Positions 33,928-42,598 of a DNA stretch of 64,000 nucleotides are shown here, one piece after another. The stretch is from Paludibacteraceae bacterium. GTDB lineage: Bacteria; Bacteroidota; Bacteroidia; Bacteroidales; Paludibacteraceae. Under the pieces are notes generated by a model. That model was not told where the DNA came from. It made no database searches and saw only the letters and a program-made list of their open reading frames with translations. The stretch is from NCBI GenBank assembly GCA_017461505.1, contig JAFTXV010000008.1, forward strand, positions 41,349 through 105,348. The letters run 5' to 3'. How positions within the stretch are numbered: position 1 is the stretch's first letter; each line of letters begins with the position of its first letter. The translations under genes and the position numbers were made by a program.

Positions 33928-35693
33928 TTACGCAAATGAAGAAATACACCTTCTTGGTGTTCCATCGTGAGTATGAGGCCTTCCTTGAACAATTGCGCGA
34001 GGCTGGAGTAGTGCACGTGACCGAGAAAGCTGCTGGTATGGCAGAAGATGAGCACTTGCAAGCACTCCTGACTGAGGTGGAAGCTACCCGCAAACTCATT
34101 GCACAAGGTGCTCCTGATCAATTGATTATGGAGAAAAACAACCTCGAGCAACGCATCGCTGCTACGAAGAAAGAAGCAGAAAAGATGGCAGTATGGGGTG
34201 ACTTCTCTGCAGAGCGTATCGAGGAATTGAAGCAGGCAGGTTATACTCTCCGTTACTTTACATGCTCCAAGAAAACCTTCCAAGAAGAGTGGGGTATCGT
34301 GGTAGCAGAGCAAGGAGCGACAGTGTACTTTGTACAGGTGACTTCGTCAGGCGATGAGGCGATGAGGTTACTAGGCGATGAGGCAGGTGTTTGCCAAGAG
34401 CAATACCTCAACCAAAAGTCTGCTACTGACTTGATGAAGGATGTAGAGGGACTGAATGGTCTTTTGGTAGCACAAAATGCGCGTATCGAACTATGGGCTA
34501 AAGAGAATATCCCTGCATTGGAGGCGAAGCTCGTAGAGCTGAAGCAACGAATTGATTGGCAACGTGTTACGCTCAATACTGACTCCGAGGCTGATGGCAG
34601 TTTGAAGATTTTGGAGGGCTTCTGCCCTGTAGATCAAGCACCTGCGCTCAACGAATTGTTGGCTAAGCAAGAGGTATATTACCAAGAGGAAGACCCTCAA
34701 GTGGAAGATAATACACCTATCAAATTGCGTAATAACAAGTTTACCAAGTTATTTGAGTCATTGACGGGTATGTACGGTTGGCCTAATTACAATGAGTATG
34801 ACCCTACGCCAATTTTGGCACCATTCTTCTTGCTGTTCTTTGCATTATGTATGGGCGACTGTGGGTATGGTATTATGCTGATGATCATTGGCTTACTGAT
34901 TACGAAGAAGAAACTCAACATCGCCATGTTCGAGGGTCTTGGTCCTATCATCACGGTGTTGGGTGTCGGTACTACGGTCGTTGGCTTCTTCCTCGGCACG
35001 TTTATGGGCTTTGACTTGTATGCAGCCGAATGGGTGCCTCAAGTACTGAAGAACGTGATGATCAAGGGTAGTGTGTCCGTAGCAGGCATGACCTACGATT
35101 TGCAAATGGTGATGGCACTCGGTATTGGTGTGTTCCATATCTGTTTAGCAATGATAGTGAAAGCAATCTGTAGTACGCAGCAATTGGGCTTTAAGGAGAA
35201 TATCGCCAACTGGGCATGGACATTGCTCATCGTAGGTGGTCTGATTGTGACTATCTTGGGCATGACTGTATTGCCTCAAGAGGTATTCAAATGGGCTATT
35301 ATAGCTGTGGCAATAGTTTCAGCTTTGGGTATATATGTGTTCAATACTCCAGGTCGTAACCCATTGATTAACATTGGTTTTGGTCTTTGGGATACCTATA
35401 ATAAGGCTACAGGTATCTTGGGCGACGTGCTCTCTTATATCCGTCTGTATGCGCTTGGCTTGGCAGGTGGTAAGTTGGGTGAGGCATTTAATACCTTGGG
35501 CGAAATGGTATTGGGCGATAGCATTGTATCTTGGGTACCATTTGTACTAATCTTTGCTATCGGTCATGTTTTGAACTTAGCAATGTCAGCCCTAGGTGCA
35601 TTCGTTCACCCATTGCGTTTGACATTTGTGGAGTACTTCAAGAACGCCGGATACGAGGGTAAAGGTACGCTGTATCAACCATTTAAAAAGTAA
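33924..35693 (+). CDS. atpI: V-type ATPase subunit I
   Basis: The 589-aa subunit (a-type) has a cytoplasmic half (about 1-290) with coiled segments and a membrane half (about 295-585) with seven or eight helices. The ion-conducting half-channel includes SYIRLYALGLAGGKLGEAFN, with the essential Arg. ATG 33924 overlaps atpD; ATG 33936 is an alternative. Residues about 142-155 (SGDEAMRLLGDEAG) are encoded by an octamer repeat (34348-34387) in the cytoplasmic half. Confidence 0.93.
   Translation: MITQMKKYTFLVFHREYEAFLEQLREAGVVHVTEKAAGMAEDEHLQALLTEVEATRKLIAQGAPDQLIMEKNNLEQRIAATKKEAEKMAVWGDFSAERIEELKQAGYTLRYFTCSKKTFQEEWGIVVAEQGATVYFVQVTSSGDEAMRLLGDEAGVCQEQYLNQKSATDLMKDVEGLNGLLVAQNARIELWAKENIPALEAKLVELKQRIDWQRVTLNTDSEADGSLKILEGFCPVDQAPALNELLAKQEVYYQEEDPQVEDNTPIKLRNNKFTKLFESLTGMYGWPNYNEYDPTPILAPFFLLFFALCMGDCGYGIMLMIIGLLITKKKLNIAMFEGLGPIITVLGVGTTVVGFFLGTFMGFDLYAAEWVPQVLKNVMIKGSVSVAGMTYDLQMVMALGIGVFHICLAMIVKAICSTQQLGFKENIANWAWTLLIVGGLIVTILGMTVLPQEVFKWAIIAVAIVSALGIYVFNTPGRNPLINIGFGLWDTYNKATGILGDVLSYIRLYALGLAGGKLGEAFNTLGEMVLGDSIVSWVPFVLIFAIGHVLNLAMSALGAFVHPLRLTFVEYFKNAGYEGKGTLYQPFKK
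34348..34387 (+). repeat. In-frame octamer array in atpI
   Basis: Units CAGGCGAT, GAGGCGAT, GAGGTTAC, TAGGCGAT, GAGGCAGG over exactly 40 bp. The spacer array at 47495-47534 has the same words. Confidence 0.8.
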
Positions 35694-35720
35694 ATAACAA
35701 ATAAATTAATAAACAAATAA

Positions 35721-36185
<465 letters not shown>

Positions 36186-36214
36186 TTCCACTCATTGGTC
36201 ATAGACCAACAATA

Positions 36215-36250
36215 AATAATGGAAGAGGTGAAAACTTCTTCCATTATTTT
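36215..36250 (+). terminator. Terminator of V-ATPase operon
   Basis: 12-bp stem (AATAATGGAAGA, 36215-36226, with 36237-36248), 10-nt loop, then TTTT. Confidence 0.8.
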
Positions 36251-36357
36251 ATATCTTTGTCTACACATTGAAATACTATTTCTGAAATAAACTGCTTGTT
36301 ATTTGATAAGTTGTGTATATTAACAGAAATGCTAAGTAAAAAAAGTGTTTGCTAAAC

Positions 36358-36388
36358 TTGCGTATGTGCTTTTTTTGTAGTAACTTTG
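36358..36388 (+). promoter_or_regulatory. Promoter of def
   Basis: TTGCGTATGTGC and TAACTTTG, 19-bp spacer, about 30 nt before the ATG. Confidence 0.8.
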
Positions 36389-36418
36389 TAGCCTATTTGA
36401 AATAATGTGTAATAATTT

Positions 36419-36967
36419 ATGATACTACCTATTTATTTATACGGGCAACCTGTATTGCGTAAGCCCACCGAAGACATTACCCCCGAGTCATTAGACCTCC
36501 AGCAACTGCTTGCAGACATGTGGGAGACACTAGCCGTAGCCGAAGGATGCGGACTTGCTGCGCCACAGATTGGTAAAGCCATTCGTCTGTTTATCGTAGA
36601 TGGTACCGAACTGGCAGAGGATTATCCAGAGTGTCAAGACTTTAAGAAAGTATTTATCAACCCTGAGATCATCGAAGAGAGCGAAGAGGATGCTACTTTC
36701 TCCGAGGGATGCTTGTCATTGCCAGGAATCTCGGAGAATGTGATTCGTCCTGCTAGCATCACCATCCGCTATATGGATGAGAATTTCACAGAGCACACAG
36801 AGACCTATGAAGGCTTTGCTGCACGTATCATCCAACACGAGTATGACCACTTGGAGGGACACGTCTTCACCGATCGCATCTCCCCAATCCGCCGTCAGTT
36901 TGTCAAAACCAAACTTACTAATATCGCCAAAGGCAAAGTCGCTGCACGCTACCGTACCAAACGATAA
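36419..36967 (+). CDS. def: Peptide deformylase
   Basis: The 182-aa metalloenzyme removes the formyl group from new proteins. All three motifs are present: GCGLAAPQIG (about 40-50), EGCLSLPG (about 98-105) with the metal Cys, and QHEYDHLEG (about 138-146) with the two metal His and catalytic Glu. Length is normal. The downstream spacer is filled with a heptamer array that starts right at the stop codon. Confidence 0.96.
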   Translation: MILPIYLYGQPVLRKPTEDITPESLDLQQLLADMWETLAVAEGCGLAAPQIGKAIRLFIVDGTELAEDYPECQDFKKVFINPEIIEESEEDATFSEGCLSLPGISENVIRPASITIRYMDENFTEHTETYEGFAARIIQHEYDHLEGHVFTDRISPIRRQFVKTKLTNIAKGKVAARYRTKR

Positions 36968-37053
36968 TGGTTTAAGGTTTAAAGTGTAAAGTGTAAGGTG
37001 TAAAGTTTAGTGTTTAGTGAACGGCGCAGAGCGCCTACTGTTTAGAGATTAGA
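36968..37053. repeat. Composite element: 7 heptamers, GGCGC hairpin, 2-3 heptamers
   Basis: Units GGTTTAA, GGTTTAA, AGTGTAA, AGTGTAA, GGTGTAA, AGTTTAG, TGTTTAG (36968-37016), core with GGCGC-AGA-GCGCC, then GTTTAGA, GATTAGA. It fills the whole def-mntP spacer. Confidence 0.85.
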
Positions 37054-37056
37054 GAG

Positions 37057-37626
37057 ATGAGCATTATAACGATTGTATTATTAGCAATAGGACTAGCCAT
37101 GGACTGTTTTGCGGTGTCGGTGTGCAAGGGACTGACATCGCCACACGGCTACGTACCTCGCTATATCAAACCGATGCTGATGGCATTGCTCTTTGGCGTA
37201 TTTCATGCTGGCATGCCGTTGATAGGCTATTTCGCAGGCAGTCTGTTTGCTTCGTTCTTTGAGCGCTTTGCGCCTTGGATTGCACTAGTGTTGTTGGGTT
37301 TTATAGGCGGAAAGATGATCTATGACTCGCTCCACGATGACGATGACAAGACACACTTGGCGGATTTCTCCTTTTGGGGACTTCTCTCCTTGGCTTTTGC
37401 CACTTCTATGGATACATTGGCTACGGGTGTGATTTTTATTCCTCATCCAGAGGTATTGTGGATGGCAATAGGCGTGATAGCGTTGACCTGTTTCCTGTTT
37501 TCGATGACAGGCTTTGTGATTGGGCACTTGGTAGGTACACGCTTAAAAATAAATGTAACTATTCTTGGCGGAGTGATTCTAATCCTGATAGGTGTAAAAA
37601 TATTTGTAGAAGGTCTATGTTTTTGA
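37057..37626 (+). CDS. mntP: MntP-type manganese efflux pump (copy 2)
   Basis: The 189-aa protein has six helices with the paired motifs GLAMDCFAVSVCKGL and FATSMDTLATGVIF. It is clearly related to the copy at 10953-11531 (same GYFAGSLF-SFxERFAPWIALVLLGxIGGKMIY segment). Two pumps in one genome could differ in ion or regulation. The next gene (DUF3109) begins 10 bp before its stop. Confidence 0.88.
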   Translation: MSIITIVLLAIGLAMDCFAVSVCKGLTSPHGYVPRYIKPMLMALLFGVFHAGMPLIGYFAGSLFASFFERFAPWIALVLLGFIGGKMIYDSLHDDDDKTHLADFSFWGLLSLAFATSMDTLATGVIFIPHPEVLWMAIGVIALTCFLFSMTGFVIGHLVGTRLKINVTILGGVILILIGVKIFVEGLCF

Positions 37627-38198
37627 TTCAAAATACATTAGTTAGCTTGGATGTCCTGGAGAAGGACTTCTGCTGCGACTTGGATAAATGTCGCGGTTGT
37701 TGTTGCATCGAGGGTGATGCGGGTGCACCATTGACAGACGAAGAGGAGGAGAAGATCCGTGAGATACTTCCTATTATCCTGCCTGATATGACCAAGGAAG
37801 CACGTGCCGTAGTAGAAGCACAAGGGTTGTCGTATCTCGATCCATCCGGTGAAAAAGTCACATCTATCGTTAATGATAAAGATTGTGTCTTTGCCCGCAC
37901 TGACCACAATGGCTGGTGCTATTGCCTTATCGAGAAAGCATACAATGCAGGGAAGATTGATTTCAAAAAGCCTATTTCATGCCATCTTTATCCTATCCGC
38001 CTTAATCATGTAGGCGATATGATTGGGGTGGAGTATCATCGTTGGGATATTTGCCATTGTGCCCGCCAACTGGGAAAGAAACTGCATTTGCCTATCTATC
38101 AGTTTCTTAAAGAGCCACTTATTCGTCGTTTCGGGCAAGAGTGGTATGATGAACTCTGCCTTGTTGCCAATGAATGGCACAAGCAGGTTAAAGGTTAG
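37617..38198 (+). CDS. DUF3109 family cysteine-rich protein
   Basis: The 193-aa protein has a cysteine cluster at the start (FCCDLDKCRGCCCIEG, about 19-34) and further Cys/His pairs (DCVFARTDHNGWCYC, SCHLYP, CHCARQLG). This pattern is typical of the DUF3109/YkgJ-like proteins, which may bind Zn or an Fe-S cluster; function is unknown. I chose ATG 37617, inside the end of mntP. The last three residues (VKG) and the stop codon lie in a heptamer repeat. Confidence 0.85.
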   Translation: MFLIQNTLVSLDVLEKDFCCDLDKCRGCCCIEGDAGAPLTDEEEEKIREILPIILPDMTKEARAVVEAQGLSYLDPSGEKVTSIVNDKDCVFARTDHNGWCYCLIEKAYNAGKIDFKKPISCHLYPIRLNHVGDMIGVEYHRWDICHCARQLGKKLHLPIYQFLKEPLIRRFGQEWYDELCLVANEWHKQVKG

Positions 38199-38219
38199 AG
38201 GTTATAGATTAAAGGCAGA
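38185..38219. repeat. Heptamer array across the DUF3109 stop codon
   Basis: Units AGGTTAA, AGGTTAG, AGGTTAT, AGATTAA, AGGCAGA. The stop of the DUF3109 gene (TAG, 38196-38198) is part of the array, and cinA starts 2 bp after it. Confidence 0.8.
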
Positions 38220-38221
38220 GA

Positions 38222-39520
38222 ATGAAAGCAGAAATCATTACCATAGGCGATGAATTGCTGATTGGGCAGGTGGTAGATACCAACTCGGCATGGATGGCAG
38301 AGCGCCTCAATGAGGCGGGGATTGAATTGTATCAGATTACCTCCGTACATGATGATCGTGAACATATACTCAAAGCATTGGATGAGGCCTTCTCTCGTGC
38401 AGATATAGTTCTCACCACGGGCGGCTTGGGTCCTACCAAAGATGATATCACCAAGCATGTGATGTGCGAATACTTTGGCACATCACTCGTTGAGGATGCT
38501 AGTGTGCGTGCGCATATACATGAACTATATAAGGAGCGCCCCGAGGTGCTCAATCGCCTAACGGCTACCCAATGGCTTGTACCAGCATCTGCAACTATCC
38601 TGCCCAATAGAGTAGGCAGTGCACCGATTATGGTGTTTGAGAATGAGGTTAAAGGTGAAAGGTTAGAGGTTAGAGGCGAGGGACAAAATTCAAAATTCTT
38701 AATTGCTATGCCTGGCGTGCCGCATGAGATGAAGATTGCTATGACAGAGCAGGTGATGCCGTATATAAGGTTAAAGGTTAGAGGTGAAAGGTTAGAGGCT
38801 GGTGATATTATCCATAGAACAATTTTATTATCTGGTATAGCAGAGTCCACCTTGGCAATTCGCATCGAGGACTGGGAAAATGCTTTGCCCGATAGCATGC
38901 ACCTCGCTTATCTGCCCAAAGATGGCACAATTCGTTTGCGACTGAGTACGTATGGCGAGGCGACAGCTGAAGAACTCCAATCACATATTGACACCCTTCT
39001 TCCGCTTATCAGCGATTATCTGCTTGCCACCGAGGACATCTCGCTAGAGGCATTGGCTGGTCGTTTACTCAAGCAGCATGCCATGACTATTGCTACCGCT
39101 GAGAGTTGCACTGGTGGTCGTCTAGCAGCTGCATTGAATGTGCAGTCGGGCTCATCGGCTTATTATATGGGTTCGGTGGTAGCATACGACAATCGTATCA
39201 AAGAGCAAGTGCTGGGCGTTGCGCATGATACGTTAATGGAATACGGCGCTGTGAGCGAACAGACGGTTCGCGAGATGGCTGAGGGTGTTCGCACACTAAT
39301 GAATACGGATTATGCCATTGCTACCTCTGGAATAGCAGGTCCAACAGGTGGTACAAAAGATAAACCCGTAGGAACCGTATGGATTGCTTGGGCTACACCA
39401 ACAGGTACAGAAGCACGATGTTTCCATTTTGGCGTAGCTCGTGAGCGTGAGCAAATCACCATGCGTGCAGTCAACGAAGCTCTTATTCATTTGATAAAAT
39501 CCATAAAGACGAAACACTAG
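38222..39520 (+). CDS. cinA: CinA family protein with two in-frame repeat arrays
   Basis: The 432-aa protein has the N-terminal MoCF-like domain (IGDELLIGQVVDTNSAWMAE; TTGGLGPTKDD) and the C-terminal nicotinamide-nucleotide amidase domain (ATAESCTGGRLAAALN, SGIAGPTGGTKDKPVGTVWIA). It probably recycles damaged or spent pyridine nucleotides. Residues 142-162 and about 182-194 are heptamer-encoded (EVKGERLEVRGEG and RLKVRGERLEAG), flanking the conserved LIAMPGVPHEMK. All catalytic motifs survive. Confidence 0.93.
   Translation: MKAEIITIGDELLIGQVVDTNSAWMAERLNEAGIELYQITSVHDDREHILKALDEAFSRADIVLTTGGLGPTKDDITKHVMCEYFGTSLVEDASVRAHIHELYKERPEVLNRLTATQWLVPASATILPNRVGSAPIMVFENEVKGERLEVRGEGQNSKFLIAMPGVPHEMKIAMTEQVMPYIRLKVRGERLEAGDIIHRTILLSGIAESTLAIRIEDWENALPDSMHLAYLPKDGTIRLRLSTYGEATAEELQSHIDTLLPLISDYLLATEDISLEALAGRLLKQHAMTIATAESCTGGRLAAALNVQSGSSAYYMGSVVAYDNRIKEQVLGVAHDTLMEYGAVSEQTVREMAEGVRTLMNTDYAIATSGIAGPTGGTKDKPVGTVWIAWATPTGTEARCFHFGVAREREQITMRAVNEALIHLIKSIKTKH
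38645..38707 (+). repeat. In-frame heptamer array 1 in cinA (9 units, 63 bp)
   Basis: Units begin GAGGTTA, AAGGTGA, AAGGTTA, GAGGTTA, GAGGCGA and drift to AATTCAA/AATTCTT. Sixty-three bp equal 21 codons. The second unit has GGTGA instead of GGTTA exactly where GGT-TAA would be read. Confidence 0.85.
38767..38801 (+). repeat. In-frame heptamer array 2 in cinA (5 units)
   Basis: Units AAGGTTA, AAGGTTA, GAGGTGA, AAGGTTA, GAGGCTG. Again the only GGTGA unit sits where GGTTA would give an in-frame stop. Confidence 0.85.
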
Positions 39521-39540
39521 CGTTAGCATCTACTATAATA

Positions 39541-41199
39541 ATGAATTTTTTACACGAACTATTCATAACTCACTCTGTGACACAGTCCATCGTACTGTTG
39601 ACATTGGTTGTGTTTCTCGGCCTTTGGTTGGGAGAACGAGTGCGTATTAAGAATTTTTCTTTTGGTGTTACATGGATATTGTTTGTAGGTATTGCGCTCT
39701 CATCGTTTGGTATCACCATTGACGAACAAGTATCTTCGTTTGCCAAAAATTTAGGATTAATCCTATTCATCTATTCCATAGGTTTGCAGGTAGGTCCTTC
39801 TTTTTCGCCATTTGGCAAGAGTGGACTGCGGCTTAATCTGCTGGCAGTAGCGATTGTGGTGCTGGGTTGTGGTATCACCGTGGCCTTGCATTATCTGACA
39901 GGTACTGAGATGACCACCATGGCGGGTATCATGTCGGGTGCGGTGATGAATACACCTTCGTTGGGTGCGGTGCAGCAAACAGCTTCTGATCTGCAAGTAG
40001 CCTCACCCGACATCGCAATGGGATATGCGTTGGCATACCCGCTCAGTATATTGGGACTGATCCTCTCCTTTGAGATCATCCGCTGGTGCTCACGAGTGAA
40101 TCTAAGTCAAGAAGATGAAAAGCTACGTGCGGAACATGTGTCGGAGGACGAACCCATCTGTGTGGATATACGTTTGGCTATTGATAGCGCGATTACCCTC
40201 AAGCAACTGCATGATCTATGTCCCGTAAATGAGATGATGGTCAGCAGAGTGACCCGCCAAGATGGCAGCGATGAACTGGTAGATGCTAGTACCATTTTAT
40301 ATCCCAACGATGTGATTCGTATTGTGAGTGACAAGCGCCACGAGAAAGAGCTACAAGTATTGGGCGAGGTAACGCACTATGGTTTTCGTGGGCGTGAGCG
40401 TTCGCAGCACTTGATTTCTCGCCGTATTGTGGTGACGCGCACGGCATGCAATGGCAAGCGACTGAGCAGTTTTGATGTTCGCCATCGTTATCATGCTACC
40501 ATCACGCGCATCAACCGTGCGGGCGTGGAACTGCTAGCCACTCCCGACTTGGTATTGCAATTGGGTGATCGCATCATGGTGGTAGGCGACCGTGAGGATG
40601 TTCGCCATGTGGCAGATATCTTTGGCAATGAGCTTCGCAAATTGGATTTACCGAACTTGATGCCCATCTTCTTTGGCATCTTCCTAGGTGTACTAGTGGG
40701 TTCCTTACCTATCGCTATTCCGGGAATGAACCTCACCTTTAAGTTGGGACTTGCAGGAGGATCGCTGATTATTGCATTGTTGATTGGTCGCTTTGGTCCG
40801 TACTATAATATGGTCACATTTGCCACCACTTCTGCCAATATGATGTTGCGTCAAGTGGGATTGACCTTGTTCTTGGCAGCTGTGGGGTTGAGCGTAGGTG
40901 ATGGATTTGTAAATACCATTATTGATGGTGGTTATATGTGGGTATTGTATGGCTTCTTGATTACCATTATTCCGTTGCTAGTTGTAGGATTTATAGCGTA
41001 TAATGTATTGAAGATCAATTATTTCAAAGTAGTAGGCCTGCTGATTGGAGCCATGACAGGTGCACCAGCGTTGGGGTATGCGCAAGGTTTGTCAGACAAG
41101 AATGATCAAGCCTCTGTTTGCTATGCTACAGTGTATCCTTTGACAATGTTCTTGCGTGTGATGGCAGGACAATTGTTAATAGTATTATTTTGTTCGTAA
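39541..41199 (+). CDS. AspT/YidE-type transporter
   Basis: The 552-aa membrane protein has two blocks of about five helices (1-185 and 375-552) around a cytoplasmic region with two TrkA-C-like domains (about 205-285 and 290-370). This is the layout of the aspartate:alanine exchanger (AAE) family. The substrate is probably an amino acid or dicarboxylate. Conserved GAVMNTPSLGAVQQ and GAMTGAPALGYAQ are the duplicated transport motifs. It follows cinA by 20 bp. Confidence 0.88.
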   Translation: MNFLHELFITHSVTQSIVLLTLVVFLGLWLGERVRIKNFSFGVTWILFVGIALSSFGITIDEQVSSFAKNLGLILFIYSIGLQVGPSFSPFGKSGLRLNLLAVAIVVLGCGITVALHYLTGTEMTTMAGIMSGAVMNTPSLGAVQQTASDLQVASPDIAMGYALAYPLSILGLILSFEIIRWCSRVNLSQEDEKLRAEHVSEDEPICVDIRLAIDSAITLKQLHDLCPVNEMMVSRVTRQDGSDELVDASTILYPNDVIRIVSDKRHEKELQVLGEVTHYGFRGRERSQHLISRRIVVTRTACNGKRLSSFDVRHRYHATITRINRAGVELLATPDLVLQLGDRIMVVGDREDVRHVADIFGNELRKLDLPNLMPIFFGIFLGVLVGSLPIAIPGMNLTFKLGLAGGSLIIALLIGRFGPYYNMVTFATTSANMMLRQVGLTLFLAAVGLSVGDGFVNTIIDGGYMWVLYGFLITIIPLLVVGFIAYNVLKINYFKVVGLLIGAMTGAPALGYAQGLSDKNDQASVCYATVYPLTMFLRVMAGQLLIVLFCS

Positions 41200-41220
41200 T
41201 TGCTAAATAAAATTATATAT

Positions 41221-41988
41221 ATGTTTGCATTAATTACAGGCGCTAGTTCGGGATGTGGCTATGAATATGCCCGTATAATGGCACAAAAGGGATATAATCT
41301 TCTTATTGTCAGCAACGAAGAAGCCATACATGATAAAGCACAGCTACTTCGCCAAGATTTTGGCGTAGAGGTTGTTTCGTTGGTTCGCAATTTGGGAGTA
41401 CAAACAGCCGCCAAAGAATTGTATGACTATTGCCAGGCAGAGAACCTGAAAGTAGAAGTACTGATTAATAATGCAGGAGTATATCACGACTGCGATTTCT
41501 TGGCGGACTCTGAGGGATTTAATCAATTGATACTCAATCTTCATATGCACACACCCGCCATGTTGATGTACTATTTTGGTCATGAAATGGTCAAGCGAGG
41601 TAAAGGCTATATCCTCAATATGTGTTCAATAACTGCTGATATTGCCGTACAACGCCTGAGCACCTATGGAGCTACCAAAGCATTCTTGAGCAACTTCACC
41701 CGTTCCGTGCATATCGAATTGAAAGAAAAAGGAGTGTATGTGACTAATGTGACTCCTGGAGCCATCAATACGGGACTGTACAATATCCGCCCATGGCTCA
41801 CGAAAATGGGATTGGTACTAGGATATATCGTGCAACCAGATTATTTAGCACGCCGTGCCGTGAGAGCCATGATGAGGGGTAGAGCCAAAGTGTCGGTGCC
41901 AGGAGTGTGGAATACCATATTGCTGTTTTTTGTGGCGTTGATACCTACATGTGTGCTAAGATTGGTTCGTAAATTGAAAATATTTTGA
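41221..41988 (+). CDS. Short-chain dehydrogenase/reductase
   Basis: The 255-aa protein has the cofactor-binding TGASSGCGYEYA, the NNAG motif and the catalytic S-x-Y-x3-K (STYGATKAF, with an upstream Ser in NMCSITA). A hydrophobic C-terminal segment (about 228-245) suggests membrane association, as in lipid-acting SDRs. ATG 41221 is preferred to 41200. The NUDIX gene starts 1 bp after its stop. Confidence 0.88.
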   Translation: MFALITGASSGCGYEYARIMAQKGYNLLIVSNEEAIHDKAQLLRQDFGVEVVSLVRNLGVQTAAKELYDYCQAENLKVEVLINNAGVYHDCDFLADSEGFNQLILNLHMHTPAMLMYYFGHEMVKRGKGYILNMCSITADIAVQRLSTYGATKAFLSNFTRSVHIELKEKGVYVTNVTPGAINTGLYNIRPWLTKMGLVLGYIVQPDYLARRAVRAMMRGRAKVSVPGVWNTILLFFVALIPTCVLRLVRKLKIF

Positions 41989-41989
41989 T

Positions 41990-42541
41990 ATGATTGAGAA
42001 ACTAGAAAATAGAGCTTGGAAAGTACTCAAGTCTGAGAATATATTGAATCTAGGTCCTTGGTTGAATGTGCGACAAGAGTTGGTGGAGTTGCCTTCGGGT
42101 AAGCAGATACCGACATGGTTTGTGTTGGATTTTCCAGATTGGATCAATGTGATAGCGATTACCAAGGATGGTGATTTTGTGATGGAAGATCAATACCGCC
42201 ATGGTCTAGGAGAGACACATTATGAATTGGTAGCCGGTGTGATTGACCCAGGCGAAACACCTTTGCAAGCCGCCCAACGAGAATTGAGCGAAGAGACAGG
42301 ATTTGGTGGGGGAGAGTGGGAACTATTTATGACCTTATCGCCTAACCCAACCAATCATAAGAATCTGAGTTACACCTTCTTAGCAACGGGCGTGGAGAAG
42401 ATTCGTGAGCAACATCAAGAGCCTACGGAAGATATTCGAGTGCATGTGCTGAAGCGCGAGGAAGTGAAGCAACTGCTCGAAACGGGAGAGATAGTTCAGG
42501 CACTGCATGCTGCGCCACTATGGAAGTATTTTGCGCAGTAG
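41990..42541 (+). CDS. NUDIX hydrolase (ADP-ribose pyrophosphatase-like)
   Basis: The 183-aa protein contains a full Nudix box at about 83-105: GVIDPGETPLQAAQRELSEETGF (split: G-x5-E, x7, REL, EETG). The preceding ELVAG and YRHGLGETHYE resemble ADP-sugar pyrophosphatases. It hydrolyses a nucleoside diphosphate derivative; the substrate is unproven. Length is normal. Confidence 0.9.
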   Translation: MIEKLENRAWKVLKSENILNLGPWLNVRQELVELPSGKQIPTWFVLDFPDWINVIAITKDGDFVMEDQYRHGLGETHYELVAGVIDPGETPLQAAQRELSEETGFGGGEWELFMTLSPNPTNHKNLSYTFLATGVEKIREQHQEPTEDIRVHVLKREEVKQLLETGEIVQALHAAPLWKYFAQ

Positions 42542-42563
42542 TGCGTTTAGTGTTTATGGTTTA

Positions 42564-42598
42564 GAAAATGGTGTAGCAAAAATGCTACACCATTTTCT
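42564..42598. terminator. Bidirectional terminator
   Basis: 13-bp stem AAAATGGTGTAGC/GCTACACCATTTT with a short A-rich loop, between the convergent NUDIX and ALDH genes. Heptamers (TGCGTTT, AGTGTTT, ATGGTTT) lead into it. Confidence 0.85.

Noticed and set aside
37374-37616. N-terminal extension of the DUF3109 protein (274 aa)
   Set aside because: The extra 81 residues are a shadow of mntP in another frame; the Cys-rich family begins near ATG 37617.
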